A stretch of DNA of 64,000 bases from Tsuneonella sp. CC-YZS046 (lineage in GTDB: Bacteria > Pseudomonadota > Alphaproteobacteria > Sphingomonadales > Sphingomonadaceae), in the NCBI RefSeq assembly GCF_035581365.1, contig NZ_CP141590.1:1426001-1490000 (forward strand), given 5' to 3'. Below the pieces are notes generated by a model. It was given only the letters and a program-made list of their open reading frames with translations. It did no database searches and was not told the DNA's origin. The number at the start of each line of letters is the position of its first letter. Position 1 is the stretch's first letter. Below are positions 19,613 through 29,369 of this stretch, one piece after another. The position numbers and the translations under genes are program-made.

Positions 19613-21172
19613 ATGCGGGGAACCGGCATTCTAGCTCAGGCCATCGCGAAGAATCCGAACGGCGTGGCGACCATCTGCGGCGATCGCCAGCGGCTGTGGA
19701 AGGAAGTCGGCCAGCGCGTTCCCCGCGCGGCATCCGGCCTGCGCGGGCTGGAAATCCGCGACGGCGCGACCGTGGCGGTGCTGGCGATGAATTCGGACCG
19801 CTATCTGGAGCTGTTCTTCGCCGTGCCCTGGGCCGGCGGCGTCCTCGCGCCGCTCAACATCCGCTGGTCGGAGAAGGAAAACGCCTTCGCCCTGAACGAT
19901 TGCGAGGCGGCGGTCCTGTGCGTGGACGACGCCTTTCTCGATCAGGTTCCCGCATTGCTGCGGGATGCGCCCCGGCTGAAGGCGCTGGTCTATCTGGGCG
20001 ACGGCGAGACGCCGGAAGGCATGACGTCATACGAAGATCTGATCGCCGGCCATGCCCCGCTCGAGGATGCGGGCCGCGCCGAGGAGGATCTCTACGCCAT
20101 ATTCTACACCGGCGGCACCACCGGAATGCCCAAGGGCGTGGCCATGTCGCACCGCGCACTCGGCTACGGCTCGATCTCCTATCTCTCGCTGCTGCCCTCG
20201 GTCGAGGACCTGAGCTTCCTCTATATCGGCGGCTTCTTCCATTTCTCGGGGGCCAGCGCGGTGTTCTACATCACCATGACCGGCGGGAAGCATGTCGTGC
20301 TGCCGAAGTTCGATCCGCTGCCGGTGATGCAGGCGATCAGCACCCATCGGGTGACCAACATGGTGATGGTGCCCACCATGGTTTCCATGCTGCTGAACCA
20401 CCCGGATTTCGAGAAATACGATCTCTCCAGCCTGCGCACCTGCGTCTATGGCGGCTCGCCCATGCCCGAGGCGCTGATGGCGGAAGCCGCACGCAAGCTG
20501 CCCGGCTGGGAGTTCTACCAGATCTACGGGATGACCGAGACATGCGGCTTCGCCACCATGCTGCGCTGGCGCGACCATGTCTTTTCCGGCCCCCGGGCCA
20601 GCCGCATCCGATCCTGCGGGCAGCCCGCGCCGGGCTTCGAGGTCAAGGTCGTGTCGCCCGAGGGTGAACTCATGCCGCCGGGCCAGCTCGGCGAGATCGC
20701 CATCCGCAGCGACTTCCTGATGAGCGGCTATCTCAACCGCCCGGACCAGACCGCCGAAGTGCTGCGCGACGGCTGGATGCATTCCGGCGACGCCGGCTAT
20801 CTCGACGAGGACGGCTTCCTCTATGTCGCCGACCGGGTGAAGGACATGATCGTGACCGGCGGAGAGAACGTGTTCTCGATCGAAGTGGAACGCGCGCTCT
20901 ACAAGCATCCCTCCGTGCGCGAGGCGGCGGTGATCGGCATTCCGAGCGAGGAATGGGGCGAGGCGGTTCATGCCGTGGTCGTGCCCCGGCCGGGCGCGAA
21001 TATCTCCGCCGAGGCGCTGATCGCCCATTGCCGCGAATTGATCGGCGCCTACAAATGCCCGAAATCGGTGGAATTCCGCGAGGAGCCGCTGCCCGTCACG
21101 CCGGTGGGGAAGGTCCGCAAGAATGTGCTGCGGGACCCCTGGTGGGAAGGCCGGGACAGGAAGATCGGCTGA
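19613..21172 (+). CDS. AMP-binding acyl-CoA synthetase
   Basis: Class I adenylate-forming enzyme that activates a carboxylic acid to its acyl-CoA through an acyl-AMP. 519 residues. Core motifs in order: A3 YTGGTTGMPKGV, A5 QIYGMTETCG, A7 HSGDAGYLDEDGFLYVADR, A8 KDMIVTGGENVFSIEVE and the C-terminal Lys in TPVGKVRKNVL. ATG at 19613 has GGAGAAG upstream. The substrate class is undetermined; long-chain and aryl acids are both possible. The divergent CaiB-type gene shares the promoter region. Confidence 0.88.
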   Translation: MRGTGILAQAIAKNPNGVATICGDRQRLWKEVGQRVPRAASGLRGLEIRDGATVAVLAMNSDRYLELFFAVPWAGGVLAPLNIRWSEKENAFALNDCEAAVLCVDDAFLDQVPALLRDAPRLKALVYLGDGETPEGMTSYEDLIAGHAPLEDAGRAEEDLYAIFYTGGTTGMPKGVAMSHRALGYGSISYLSLLPSVEDLSFLYIGGFFHFSGASAVFYITMTGGKHVVLPKFDPLPVMQAISTHRVTNMVMVPTMVSMLLNHPDFEKYDLSSLRTCVYGGSPMPEALMAEAARKLPGWEFYQIYGMTETCGFATMLRWRDHVFSGPRASRIRSCGQPAPGFEVKVVSPEGELMPPGQLGEIAIRSDFLMSGYLNRPDQTAEVLRDGWMHSGDAGYLDEDGFLYVADRVKDMIVTGGENVFSIEVERALYKHPSVREAAVIGIPSEEWGEAVHAVVVPRPGANISAEALIAHCRELIGAYKCPKSVEFREEPLPVTPVGKVRKNVLRDPWWEGRDRKIG

Positions 21173-21208
21173 GCGAAGCGGGAAAGAAGCCGCCGCCGCT
21201 ATGGGCGA

Positions 21209-22018
21209 TCAGCTCGCCTGCACGCCTTCCGCATGCCTCTGGACCAGCTTGTAGGCCTTTTCATACCACTCGCTGCCCGGATAGTTCTTGCCCAGCACGG
21301 CCGCATATTTGACCGCCTCTTCCGGCACGCCCAGCGCAAGGCTGGTTTCGGTCATGCGGTAGAGCGCTTCGGGCGCATGGCTGGTGGTGTCGTATTGCTC
21401 CACCACGGTCTGGAAGCGGATGCGCGCGGCCAGCCACTTCCCGGTCTTTTCATAGAACCGCCCGATCTCCATTTCCTTGCCGGCGAGGTGATCGCGCACC
21501 AGGTCGATCTTGAGGCGGGAGTCGGCAGCATATTCGCTTTGCGGGAAGCGCCGGTTCACTTCCTCCAGCGCATTCAGCGCCTGCTGGGTGATCTTCTGGT
21601 CGCGCTCCACATCGCTGATCTGCTCGTAATAGCTGAGCGCGATCAGGTAATAGGCGTAAGGCGCGTCCTTGTTGCCGGGGTGGATCGACAGGAAGCGCTG
21701 GGCGGACTGGATCGCCTGCGGATAGTTCCTCGCCAGATAATAGCTGAAAGAGCTCATCAGCTGGGCGCGGCGCGCCCAGGGCGAATAGGGGTGCTGGCGC
21801 TCCACCTCGTCGAACAGGGCGGCCGCCTGCTTCACATCGCCGCGGTCCAGCCGCGCCTTCGCCGCGGCGTAGAGCGTTTCGACGTCGCGCGCGACATAGG
21901 CGGTGTCCTTCTTCGCCTTGCCCCCGGCGCAACCGGCCGTGAGGGCCAGGGCGGCGGCCACGCTGGCAAGGACGACATGCCGGAAGGGCGAGCGGGAGGT
22001 GCGGGTCAGCGACAACAT
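21209..22018 (-). CDS. bamD: Outer membrane assembly lipoprotein BamD
   Basis: Essential TPR lipoprotein of the BAM complex, which inserts beta-barrel proteins in the outer membrane. 269 residues with a lipoprotein signal (VAAALALTAGC, Cys at about residue 29) and tandem TPR helices: LYAAAKARLDRGDVKQAAALFDEVERQHP (first repeat, in part), FLSIHPGNKDAPYAYYLIALSYY, NRRFPQSEYAADSR and YPGSEWYEKAYKLV. ATG at 22018 gives the signal peptide. In related genomes bamD sits beside lpxC and recN; here four metabolic genes separate it from recN. Confidence 0.93.
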   Translation of the reverse strand: MLSLTRTSRSPFRHVVLASVAAALALTAGCAGGKAKKDTAYVARDVETLYAAAKARLDRGDVKQAAALFDEVERQHPYSPWARRAQLMSSFSYYLARNYPQAIQSAQRFLSIHPGNKDAPYAYYLIALSYYEQISDVERDQKITQQALNALEEVNRRFPQSEYAADSRLKIDLVRDHLAGKEMEIGRFYEKTGKWLAARIRFQTVVEQYDTTSHAPEALYRMTETSLALGVPEEAVKYAAVLGKNYPGSEWYEKAYKLVQRHAEGVQAS

Positions 22019-22143
22019 GGCACGCCTATAGCCAGCACGCTGGTGAACGCCAAGTGAAGTTCGCCGCTTGCCCGGGTAAAACCGGCCCATCCCGGCAACC
22101 GGCGCGCAGCCGTGCCAGCCTTCCCGGCGCTCCGCCTCATGGC

Positions 22144-22581
22144 TCAGCGCGCGTCGCTCATCTCACCGCTGGAGCGGATCACCAGACCCAGCCCCTGCTC
22201 CGCCGTGCCGAGATCGAGATAATCGCGCCAGCGCCAGATCTTGCCGTCCTTCATCTCCATCACGCCCGTGACCGGCAGCGGCACGGTGGGCTTCTCGCCA
22301 TCGGTGCGGGTCAGGTAATCGACTCGCTCCGTGAACACGATGTTGCCGGAAGAAGCGATGTGCAGCGTCTCGATCTCGCAGGTGAAGGCCGTGAAGATCC
22401 CCTGGATATAGTCGCGGATCTCGTCCAGCCCCCGGCGTGGGGGCAGCGGCATGTCGATATAATGCGCGTCCGGCGTGAAACAGTCGAGCATCGCCTCGAC
22501 ATCCTGCCTGGCCCACAGGTCGCAGAAACGCAGCACCGCGCGTTCGTCGTCGGTGCGGCCATCATCGGGCGTAAGCGGCAT
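22144..22581 (-). CDS. Limonene-1,2-epoxide hydrolase-like NTF2-fold protein
   Basis: A 145-residue NTF2-fold protein matching the limonene-1,2-epoxide hydrolase family. The family's catalytic residues Arg-x-Asp and a later Asp appear to be kept: FTERVDYL and WRWRDYLDL. FCDLWARQDVEAMLDCFTPDAHYID is the usual N-terminal cone-forming region. It may hydrolyse an epoxide or act as a steroid-isomerase-like enzyme; the substrate is unknown. ATG at 22581 follows AAGGAGAG. An SDR gene lies 62 bases upstream on the same strand and may be co-transcribed. Confidence 0.78.
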   Translation of the reverse strand: MPLTPDDGRTDDERAVLRFCDLWARQDVEAMLDCFTPDAHYIDMPLPPRRGLDEIRDYIQGIFTAFTCEIETLHIASSGNIVFTERVDYLTRTDGEKPTVPLPVTGVMEMKDGKIWRWRDYLDLGTAEQGLGLVIRSSGEMSDAR

Positions 22582-22643
22582 AAGTCATCTCTCCTTGGCT
22601 TCGCCCGCCAGGATTAAGGACAACCGGGGAAAAGGCAACGGGT

Positions 22644-23444
22644 TCAGCCGAAAACGCGCTTCAGCTCTTCCATATGGTCGTTGAGGTCGGGCCAGCCGGT
22701 CTTGCAGGTCAGCCCGCCATCCACCGGGATCACCGCCCCGGTGATATAGGATGCGGCGTCGGACGCGAGGAATGCCACCGTCTCGCCGATCTCGCTCGGG
22801 TTTCCAAGCCGCTTCATCGGCACGGCCTGGATGAAGGCGTCGAACACGCCCGGCGCCTGCTTCATCCCGGCGAACAGCGGCGTGTCGATCGCGCCCGGGC
22901 AGATGCAGTTCACCCGGATGCCTTCCCTGGCGAAATCCAGCGCCATGTTGCGGGTGAGGTTGATGACCCCGCCCTTGGCCGCCGCGTAGCTGGCCATGCC
23001 GTAATCGCCGAACATGCCGGAAACCGAGGCGTTGTTGATGATCGCGCCGCCGCCGTTGCGGCGCATGTGCGGCACCGCCGCGCGGCTGCCGTAGAACACG
23101 GCGCTCAGATCCACGCCGATCACCTGCTGCCACAGCTCGGTGGTCGTGTCGGTGACGGAGCCGATCCCGCCGATCCCGGCATTGTTGAACAGGATGTCGA
23201 GCTTGCCGAACGCTTCCACCGCCGCTTCGATCAGCGCGGCGGCATCCACCTCATCCGCGATATTGCCGACCTTGCCGATCGCCTTGTCGCGGCCCAGCTT
23301 CTCGCAGATCGCGTCCAGCGCCTCGGCATTGAGATCGCCCAGCACCACCCTTGCGCCATCGCGCACGAAAGCGCGCGCCGCGGCCGCCCCCATGCCCGAA
23401 GCGCCGCCGGTGATGACCGCAACCTTGCCCTGCAGATTTGGCAT
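22644..23444 (-). CDS. SDR family oxidoreductase
   Basis: Classical SDR of 266 residues, probably a secondary-alcohol dehydrogenase. TGGASGMG cofactor loop near residue 13, acidic residue after beta-2 (GDLNAEA) suggesting NAD preference, NNAG, serine in NNASVSG and catalytic YAAAK, then the ICPGAIDTP and GGLTCKTGW end. ATG at 23444 has GGAAATACG-type sequence upstream. It likely works with the epoxide-hydrolase-like protein encoded just downstream. Confidence 0.87.
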   Translation of the reverse strand: MPNLQGKVAVITGGASGMGAAAARAFVRDGARVVLGDLNAEALDAICEKLGRDKAIGKVGNIADEVDAAALIEAAVEAFGKLDILFNNAGIGGIGSVTDTTTELWQQVIGVDLSAVFYGSRAAVPHMRRNGGGAIINNASVSGMFGDYGMASYAAAKGGVINLTRNMALDFAREGIRVNCICPGAIDTPLFAGMKQAPGVFDAFIQAVPMKRLGNPSEIGETVAFLASDAASYITGAVIPVDGGLTCKTGWPDLNDHMEELKRVFG

Positions 23445-23603
23445 CGTATTTCCTCTTCCCGTCTTTTCCGATGAATTGTCGGCAAGGCGATACCGTTCCG
23501 GCAGGCCCAAAGTCAAAGCAAAGACGCGCAAAGCAGAGGCGAGTGAGGAAAGACGCGCGCAAGGGGCGCGCCGACGCCCCGGCGAAGGCCGAGGCGTTCA
23601 CCG

Positions 23604-23627
23604 CCCTCTCCCCCGCCGGGGAGAGGG
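23604..23627 (-). terminator. Strong hairpin downstream of the cold-shock gene
   Basis: CCCTCTCCCC and GGGGAGAGGG form a ten-base GC stem with a four-base loop, 16 bases beyond the cspA stop. No T run follows. Confidence 0.5.
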
Positions 23628-23642
23628 GGTGCGTCGAAGCGA

Positions 23643-23849
23643 TCAGGCGGCCGCGAGATTGACCGCGGATTCCTTGCCGTTGCGGCCCTGCTCCACGTCG
23701 TAGGACACGCGCTGGTCCTTATCGAGCGTGTGCATCCCGGCGGCCTGCACCGCGGAGATGTGGACGAAGCTGTCCTTGCCGCCATCGTCGGGCTGGATGA
23801 AGCCGTAGCCCTTGTCGGTATTGAAGAATTTAACTGTGCCGATCGGCAT
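23643..23849 (-). CDS. cspA: Cold-shock domain protein
   Basis: Small single-strand nucleic acid binding protein (68 residues, one OB fold) that melts RNA structure. RNP1 KGYGFIQP and RNP2 SFVHIS are intact, and the ends MPIGTVKFFNTDKG and AVNLAAA are typical of alphaproteobacterial Csp proteins. AAGGAAC lies before the ATG. More than 200 non-coding bases upstream could be the long structured 5' leader common to cold-shock genes. Confidence 0.95.
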   Translation of the reverse strand: MPIGTVKFFNTDKGYGFIQPDDGGKDSFVHISAVQAAGMHTLDKDQRVSYDVEQGRNGKESAVNLAAA

Positions 23850-24000
23850 GATCTGTTCCTTTCAGGAAACGTTTTCGTCGCCCGCGACATGCGGGCTAGG
23901 GTCGTGCGTCAAGTCGTCCAATGAAAGGAAGTCGTCGTATGGGGTTGAGCAGGTCCCGGAAAATTTCCGGGCGCCGCAAAACACCTAGCGCCGAAGTCCG
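23850..24000 (-). promoter_or_regulatory. Putative cspA 5' leader
   Basis: Non-coding stretch upstream of cspA, holding a GCCCGC/GCGGGC stem-loop (23880-23896) about 30 bases before the start codon. Long leaders that act as thermosensors are known for cold-shock genes; here this is inference from position and the hairpin. Confidence 0.35.
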
Positions 24001-24085
24001 TCGCAAATTTTCGACGTCAGCGCACGCTCCATAGCACGATCGCGCCGGTTTGCCTACTTGCTTGATCTTGCGCCCAATACCGGCC

Positions 24086-24994
24086 CTAGGCGGGCAGCGC
24101 CTCCCGATATGGCAAGGCCAGCAAATGGCGGACCAGCATCGGTTTTCGCAGCAGGTCGCGCGCCAGCAGGGAAAAGCCGGAATGGCTGGCGCCGAAGATA
24201 TTCGGCTCGAGCGGAAAGAAGGTCAGGCTTTTGCCCATGGCGAGCATGAACAGATCGGCGATGGCATCGCAATTGACGTCCCATGCGTCCTGGTCGGCCG
24301 GGCGGCAGTGCAAGGGCGTGCCGGGCTCCTTCTGGAAGCGGGTGAAGCTGTGGACCGGCCGATCAGGGAACGCCTCGCGGACATGATCGACCACCTCGGC
24401 ATTGTCCGTGGCCAGGAAGATCGGCCCCTCGATCCGGCCCTTCATCTTCTCGAGCCGCTGCCGGTAATCCATCGCATAGTCGGTCGCCCGTATATGCAGG
24501 CCGCAATAAGGCTCCCCGATCCGCGCACAGCGCCGCAGGATCAGCTCGCGCAGCATGGGCTGGAGCCGCATCCGCTCCAGGGCCGCGATCGGATCGCCCC
24601 GGCGGCTGGTGGCATGGTGCAGGATCAGCGGCGCATCATAATCGCAGTCGAAATCGAGCTTGAGCGGCGTGCCGGTGTCCACGTCGCGATAGCACCGGGC
24701 GTCGTAATCATATTCCGGCACATAGCTCGATATTCTGCCGGTCAGCGGCGCAGGATAGGCGGCCAACCTGTCGACAAGTTCGGCATGGGCGCCGATGTCG
24801 AGCACGAGATTCTCGTCCAGGCTGATGAAATAGCGCGAGAAATCGTCCCGGAAATGCCGGCTGTTCCTGAAATTGGTGTCGACGATGTTCAACCGCCCCG
24901 TCGCCTTCGCATATTGGCTGGTGACGCCGATCTGGCACAATATATCGCACAGCCCGGAGTCCGGCCGGCACAGCAGCAGCTTCCTGTTTCTCAT
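24086..24994 (-). CDS. Putative fucosyltransferase-like glycosyltransferase
   Basis: I can only place this tentatively. The 302-residue soluble product has a GLHIRATDY motif near residue 167, resembling the HIRxxD donor-phosphate motif of GT-B fucosyltransferases (GT11/GT23/NodZ types), followed by GPIFLATDNAEVVDHVREAF, a typical second-domain segment of that superfamily, and SHSGFSLLARDL near the end. No signal peptide or membrane span is seen, so it would act on a cytoplasmic acceptor. ATG at 24994 is chosen as the first start giving a compact domain (MRNRKLLLCRPDSGLCDIL). It stands alone, without a surface-polysaccharide cluster. Confidence 0.5.
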   Translation of the reverse strand: MRNRKLLLCRPDSGLCDILCQIGVTSQYAKATGRLNIVDTNFRNSRHFRDDFSRYFISLDENLVLDIGAHAELVDRLAAYPAPLTGRISSYVPEYDYDARCYRDVDTGTPLKLDFDCDYDAPLILHHATSRRGDPIAALERMRLQPMLRELILRRCARIGEPYCGLHIRATDYAMDYRQRLEKMKGRIEGPIFLATDNAEVVDHVREAFPDRPVHSFTRFQKEPGTPLHCRPADQDAWDVNCDAIADLFMLAMGKSLTFFPLEPNIFGASHSGFSLLARDLLRKPMLVRHLLALPYREALPA

Positions 24995-25064
24995 GGCCGC
25001 GCCCGATAGGCCGGCATGGATAGAGCGGCAATAGCGGAAGCGAAGCGGCCGCCCCGGCTCCATT

Positions 25065-25092
25065 CGTCATCCCCGTGTAAACGGGTATCCGG
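25065..25092 (+). repeat. Dispersed repeat copy
   Basis: Sequence of the form CGTCATCCCCGTGTAAACGG followed by GTATCCGG, with CCCGT/ACGGG arms. A near-identical copy lies in reverse at 42536-42562, and two looser relatives at 42359 and 42416. Confidence 0.6.
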
Positions 25093-25141
25093 CGACCCTC
25101 ACGTCATGAGAGAGGGCAAGGCGTTAAATCTGGTATCAGGG

Positions 25142-26278
25142 TTAATATATTGGTCTGGCAGCAGCTTGAATGACCGTATTCTTCCATTTACCGCCCCGAA
25201 GAAAGCTGACCTTATATTCCATGCCGGGGGACGCTCCCTTGACCGTTTCGCCGACGATATCCAAAGAACTGCGGCCATTGATGGCCCCGATCATGTCCCC
25301 CGCGGCCAAGCCTGCCTTATCCGCAGGGCCACCCGGCTCGATCCCTTCGATCACATTGACCGGCAGTCCCAGCTTTTGCGAATTCGCCGGTTCCGCGAAC
25401 TTGTAGCTCAAGCCGAACCATGCGGTGTATGGCCTGCAAAATTCATGATATCGGATCAAGTCAACCAATATCGTGTCACGATCATCAACGGAAAGAGAGA
25501 AGGCAACCGCCGTCTCATTCGTTGAATCGTTGGCCAGGAATATTCCATTATTATTGCCATGAATCGAAGAGAATTTTCTCCAATCTATGTTATACTCTGT
25601 GGTCAATTTCGATGAACCAGAACTAGAATACAATAGACCTTGCAGCGAAATTTTTGAAACGCAGGGGCTGGCGTTGCTTATTCTGGACACGCTCCACTTT
25701 TCCGACTTTTTGTAAGCCCAATTTCTCCAGTCCATTTTCGACGACAGCGTCATTGTCATTTTTGATTTTGTGACAAGGTCGTTCAAGGTCTTGTGAACCT
25801 CAGCCGCCGACCAGGAATTCCTCAATGCCTCGACCTGATCGCGCCCCATCAAATCATTCATGAAAGCGACGAATTGCGGCTTTTTCAGCCATTCATGGAT
25901 ATTTCTGATGCGCTTTATCGCGTCAACCGTGGAGGTTTCGCGACGGGAAAATCCCTTCAGGGCATTTTCAAAACCCGTCTGATCCGAGCGGTTCCACGAG
26001 GCGCGCTCCATCCGGTCGACATAGATCTCCCGATAGGTGGGATCCGCATCTTCCGCCGATTGAAGGCTGGCTAATGCCTCGTCACCCGATTGCTTCCGGG
26101 ACTTCTGGACGTAGCCCTCCGCTATCGTTCGCAGTTCCGGCTGCAGCTTGCCACAGCCCGAGCAGAACAAGCCTTGCCGGTATTCTTCAAGTTTCGCTTC
26201 CTTGTCGCGGATGGCTGCGGCCACCTTGTCGGCAAGCTCCTTTTCCGGCTCACCGCAGGGGTCTATTACCTGAATCAA
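25142..26278 (-). CDS. PDZ-domain protein, 5' end probably lost
   Basis: Protein of unknown function with a C-terminal PDZ domain (VIEGIEPGGPADKAGLAAGD, about residues 300-375), a Cys pair in GLFCSGCGK near residue 40 and a charged helical N-region, a layout seen in exported bacterial proteins. The best visible start is a TTG at 26278 with no ribosome binding site; the frame opens only ten codons further up. The DNA from 26249 rightwards reads, on the other strand, as the inside of a TonB receptor, so this gene's own start and signal peptide were probably removed at a rearrangement. Base composition is visibly AT-richer than the flanks, suggesting foreign origin. Confidence 0.55.
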   Translation of the reverse strand: MIQVIDPCGEPEKELADKVAAAIRDKEAKLEEYRQGLFCSGCGKLQPELRTIAEGYVQKSRKQSGDEALASLQSAEDADPTYREIYVDRMERASWNRSDQTGFENALKGFSRRETSTVDAIKRIRNIHEWLKKPQFVAFMNDLMGRDQVEALRNSWSAAEVHKTLNDLVTKSKMTMTLSSKMDWRNWAYKKSEKWSVSRISNASPCVSKISLQGLLYSSSGSSKLTTEYNIDWRKFSSIHGNNNGIFLANDSTNETAVAFSLSVDDRDTILVDLIRYHEFCRPYTAWFGLSYKFAEPANSQKLGLPVNVIEGIEPGGPADKAGLAAGDMIGAINGRSSLDIVGETVKGASPGMEYKVSFLRGGKWKNTVIQAAARPIY

Positions 26279-27382
26279 CTGCAGAAGCAGAATATCATTG
26301 CACCGCTATTTCAGTTCGCCGGCGCCGGATCGGTGGCCCTCAGGGCCAATGTCAGGCAGCGCTCGAAAGGTTATGCGGTCTTCGCCAATGCCGAGTATGA
26401 TCTGAACGACAAGCTGACCGCCATCGCGGGCATAAGATGGTCCCGTGATGAAAAGAGTATTCAGCAGACGAACGGAATGTATGGCAATCTGGACCCACTG
26501 GAGCCATTCAAAGGGTATGAGAGGGATTACAAAATCCCTGTCGGCGCTACCTTGGGAGAGAATGAATTCACGGACGCCACAGCGGGTGGGCTGAACAAAT
26601 TCGGCAAGAATCTTTGGTCCGCCAAATTCGAGCTGGACTATAAGCCATCCGAGGGAACGCTTATTTATGCCTCTGTGAACAGGGGGGTGAAGGCACCGGG
26701 TTACAACAACGGATTGGTTTCCATCGGCCTTCCATTCAGTGAGTATTATTTCAAGCCAGAAAGGCTGATGGCTTATGAAGTTGGCCTGAAGTCGAATATC
26801 TTCGGGAGAATGGGTAATATATCCGTATCATCATTCTACTATGACTATAAGGATTACCACGCCATATCCTTCATCGGCGTCGGATCGTTCATCACGAATA
26901 ACGATGCCAAGCTCTACGGGCTGGAGGCAGATATTTCGTTGAAGCCGGTCAGGGGCCTGACCATACAGGTCAACGGAGGGTTGCTGCACTCGAAACTTTA
27001 CGATGCCGCCAACGCAGCACAGATCGTTGACGACAGGGAAATGCCGATTGCCCCGTCATGGACCATATCCGGATTGGTGCGGTACGATTTCGACGTGGAC
27101 GGCAAGCGAGTGGGATTCCAGTTGGATGGGCGAGCGAGGGATGCGTTCTTTAACAATCCCGGGAATGACACGGCCGCCAAGGTGCCATCATACGGAATTC
27201 TCAATGGGAATCTCGACATTTCCGATAGCGACGGGAAGTACAAGTTCTCTATCGGGGTGAAGAACATCTTCGACAAGAGATACAAGACGTCGATATTCCT
27301 GCTGAACGGCGTCGCGGGATACAGGTATGGTTTCTATGCTCCGCCCAGGTGGGTTACGGCGGAATTTTCGGTCAATTTCTAA
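26249..27382 (+). pseudogene. TonB-dependent receptor, C-terminal barrel remnant
   Basis: About 377 codons of a TonB-dependent outer-membrane receptor. Recognisable from LTAGVYYLNQ on: YAVFANAEYDLNDKLTAIAG, GIRWSRDEKS, YASVNRGVKAPGYNNG, EVGLKSNIFG, YGLEADISLKPVRGLTIQVN, IFDKRYKTS and the terminal aromatic VTAEFSVNF needed for barrel assembly. The signal peptide, TonB box, plug domain and first strands (about half of a 700-800 residue receptor) are missing, and there is no start signal, so it should be non-functional. The left edge coincides with the broken 5' end of the divergent PDZ gene. Confidence 0.8.
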
Positions 27383-27388
27383 GGGTTG

Positions 27389-27416
27389 GCGCGATCTGTC
27401 TCATGACGGATCGCGC
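27389..27416 (+). terminator. Stem-loop after the receptor remnant
   Basis: A twelve-base stem (GCGCGATCTGTC / GACGGATCGCGC, one G-U pair) with a TCAT loop lies six bases after the receptor stop codon, as expected for the receptor's original transcript end. No T run. Confidence 0.5.
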
Positions 27417-27507
27417 TATGCCGCATTTATAAAGCGCTCCGGCGCCCTCTCTCAAGCGAGAAAGCGCAGCCGGATCTGCTTCTGGAAGATAGGCTGTGAG
27501 AGGACAC

Positions 27508-29325
<1,818 letters not shown>

Positions 29326-29369
29326 TGCGCGCCCTTAGCCGCGCTGTTCGCCCCTGTCAGCGGGTTTTG

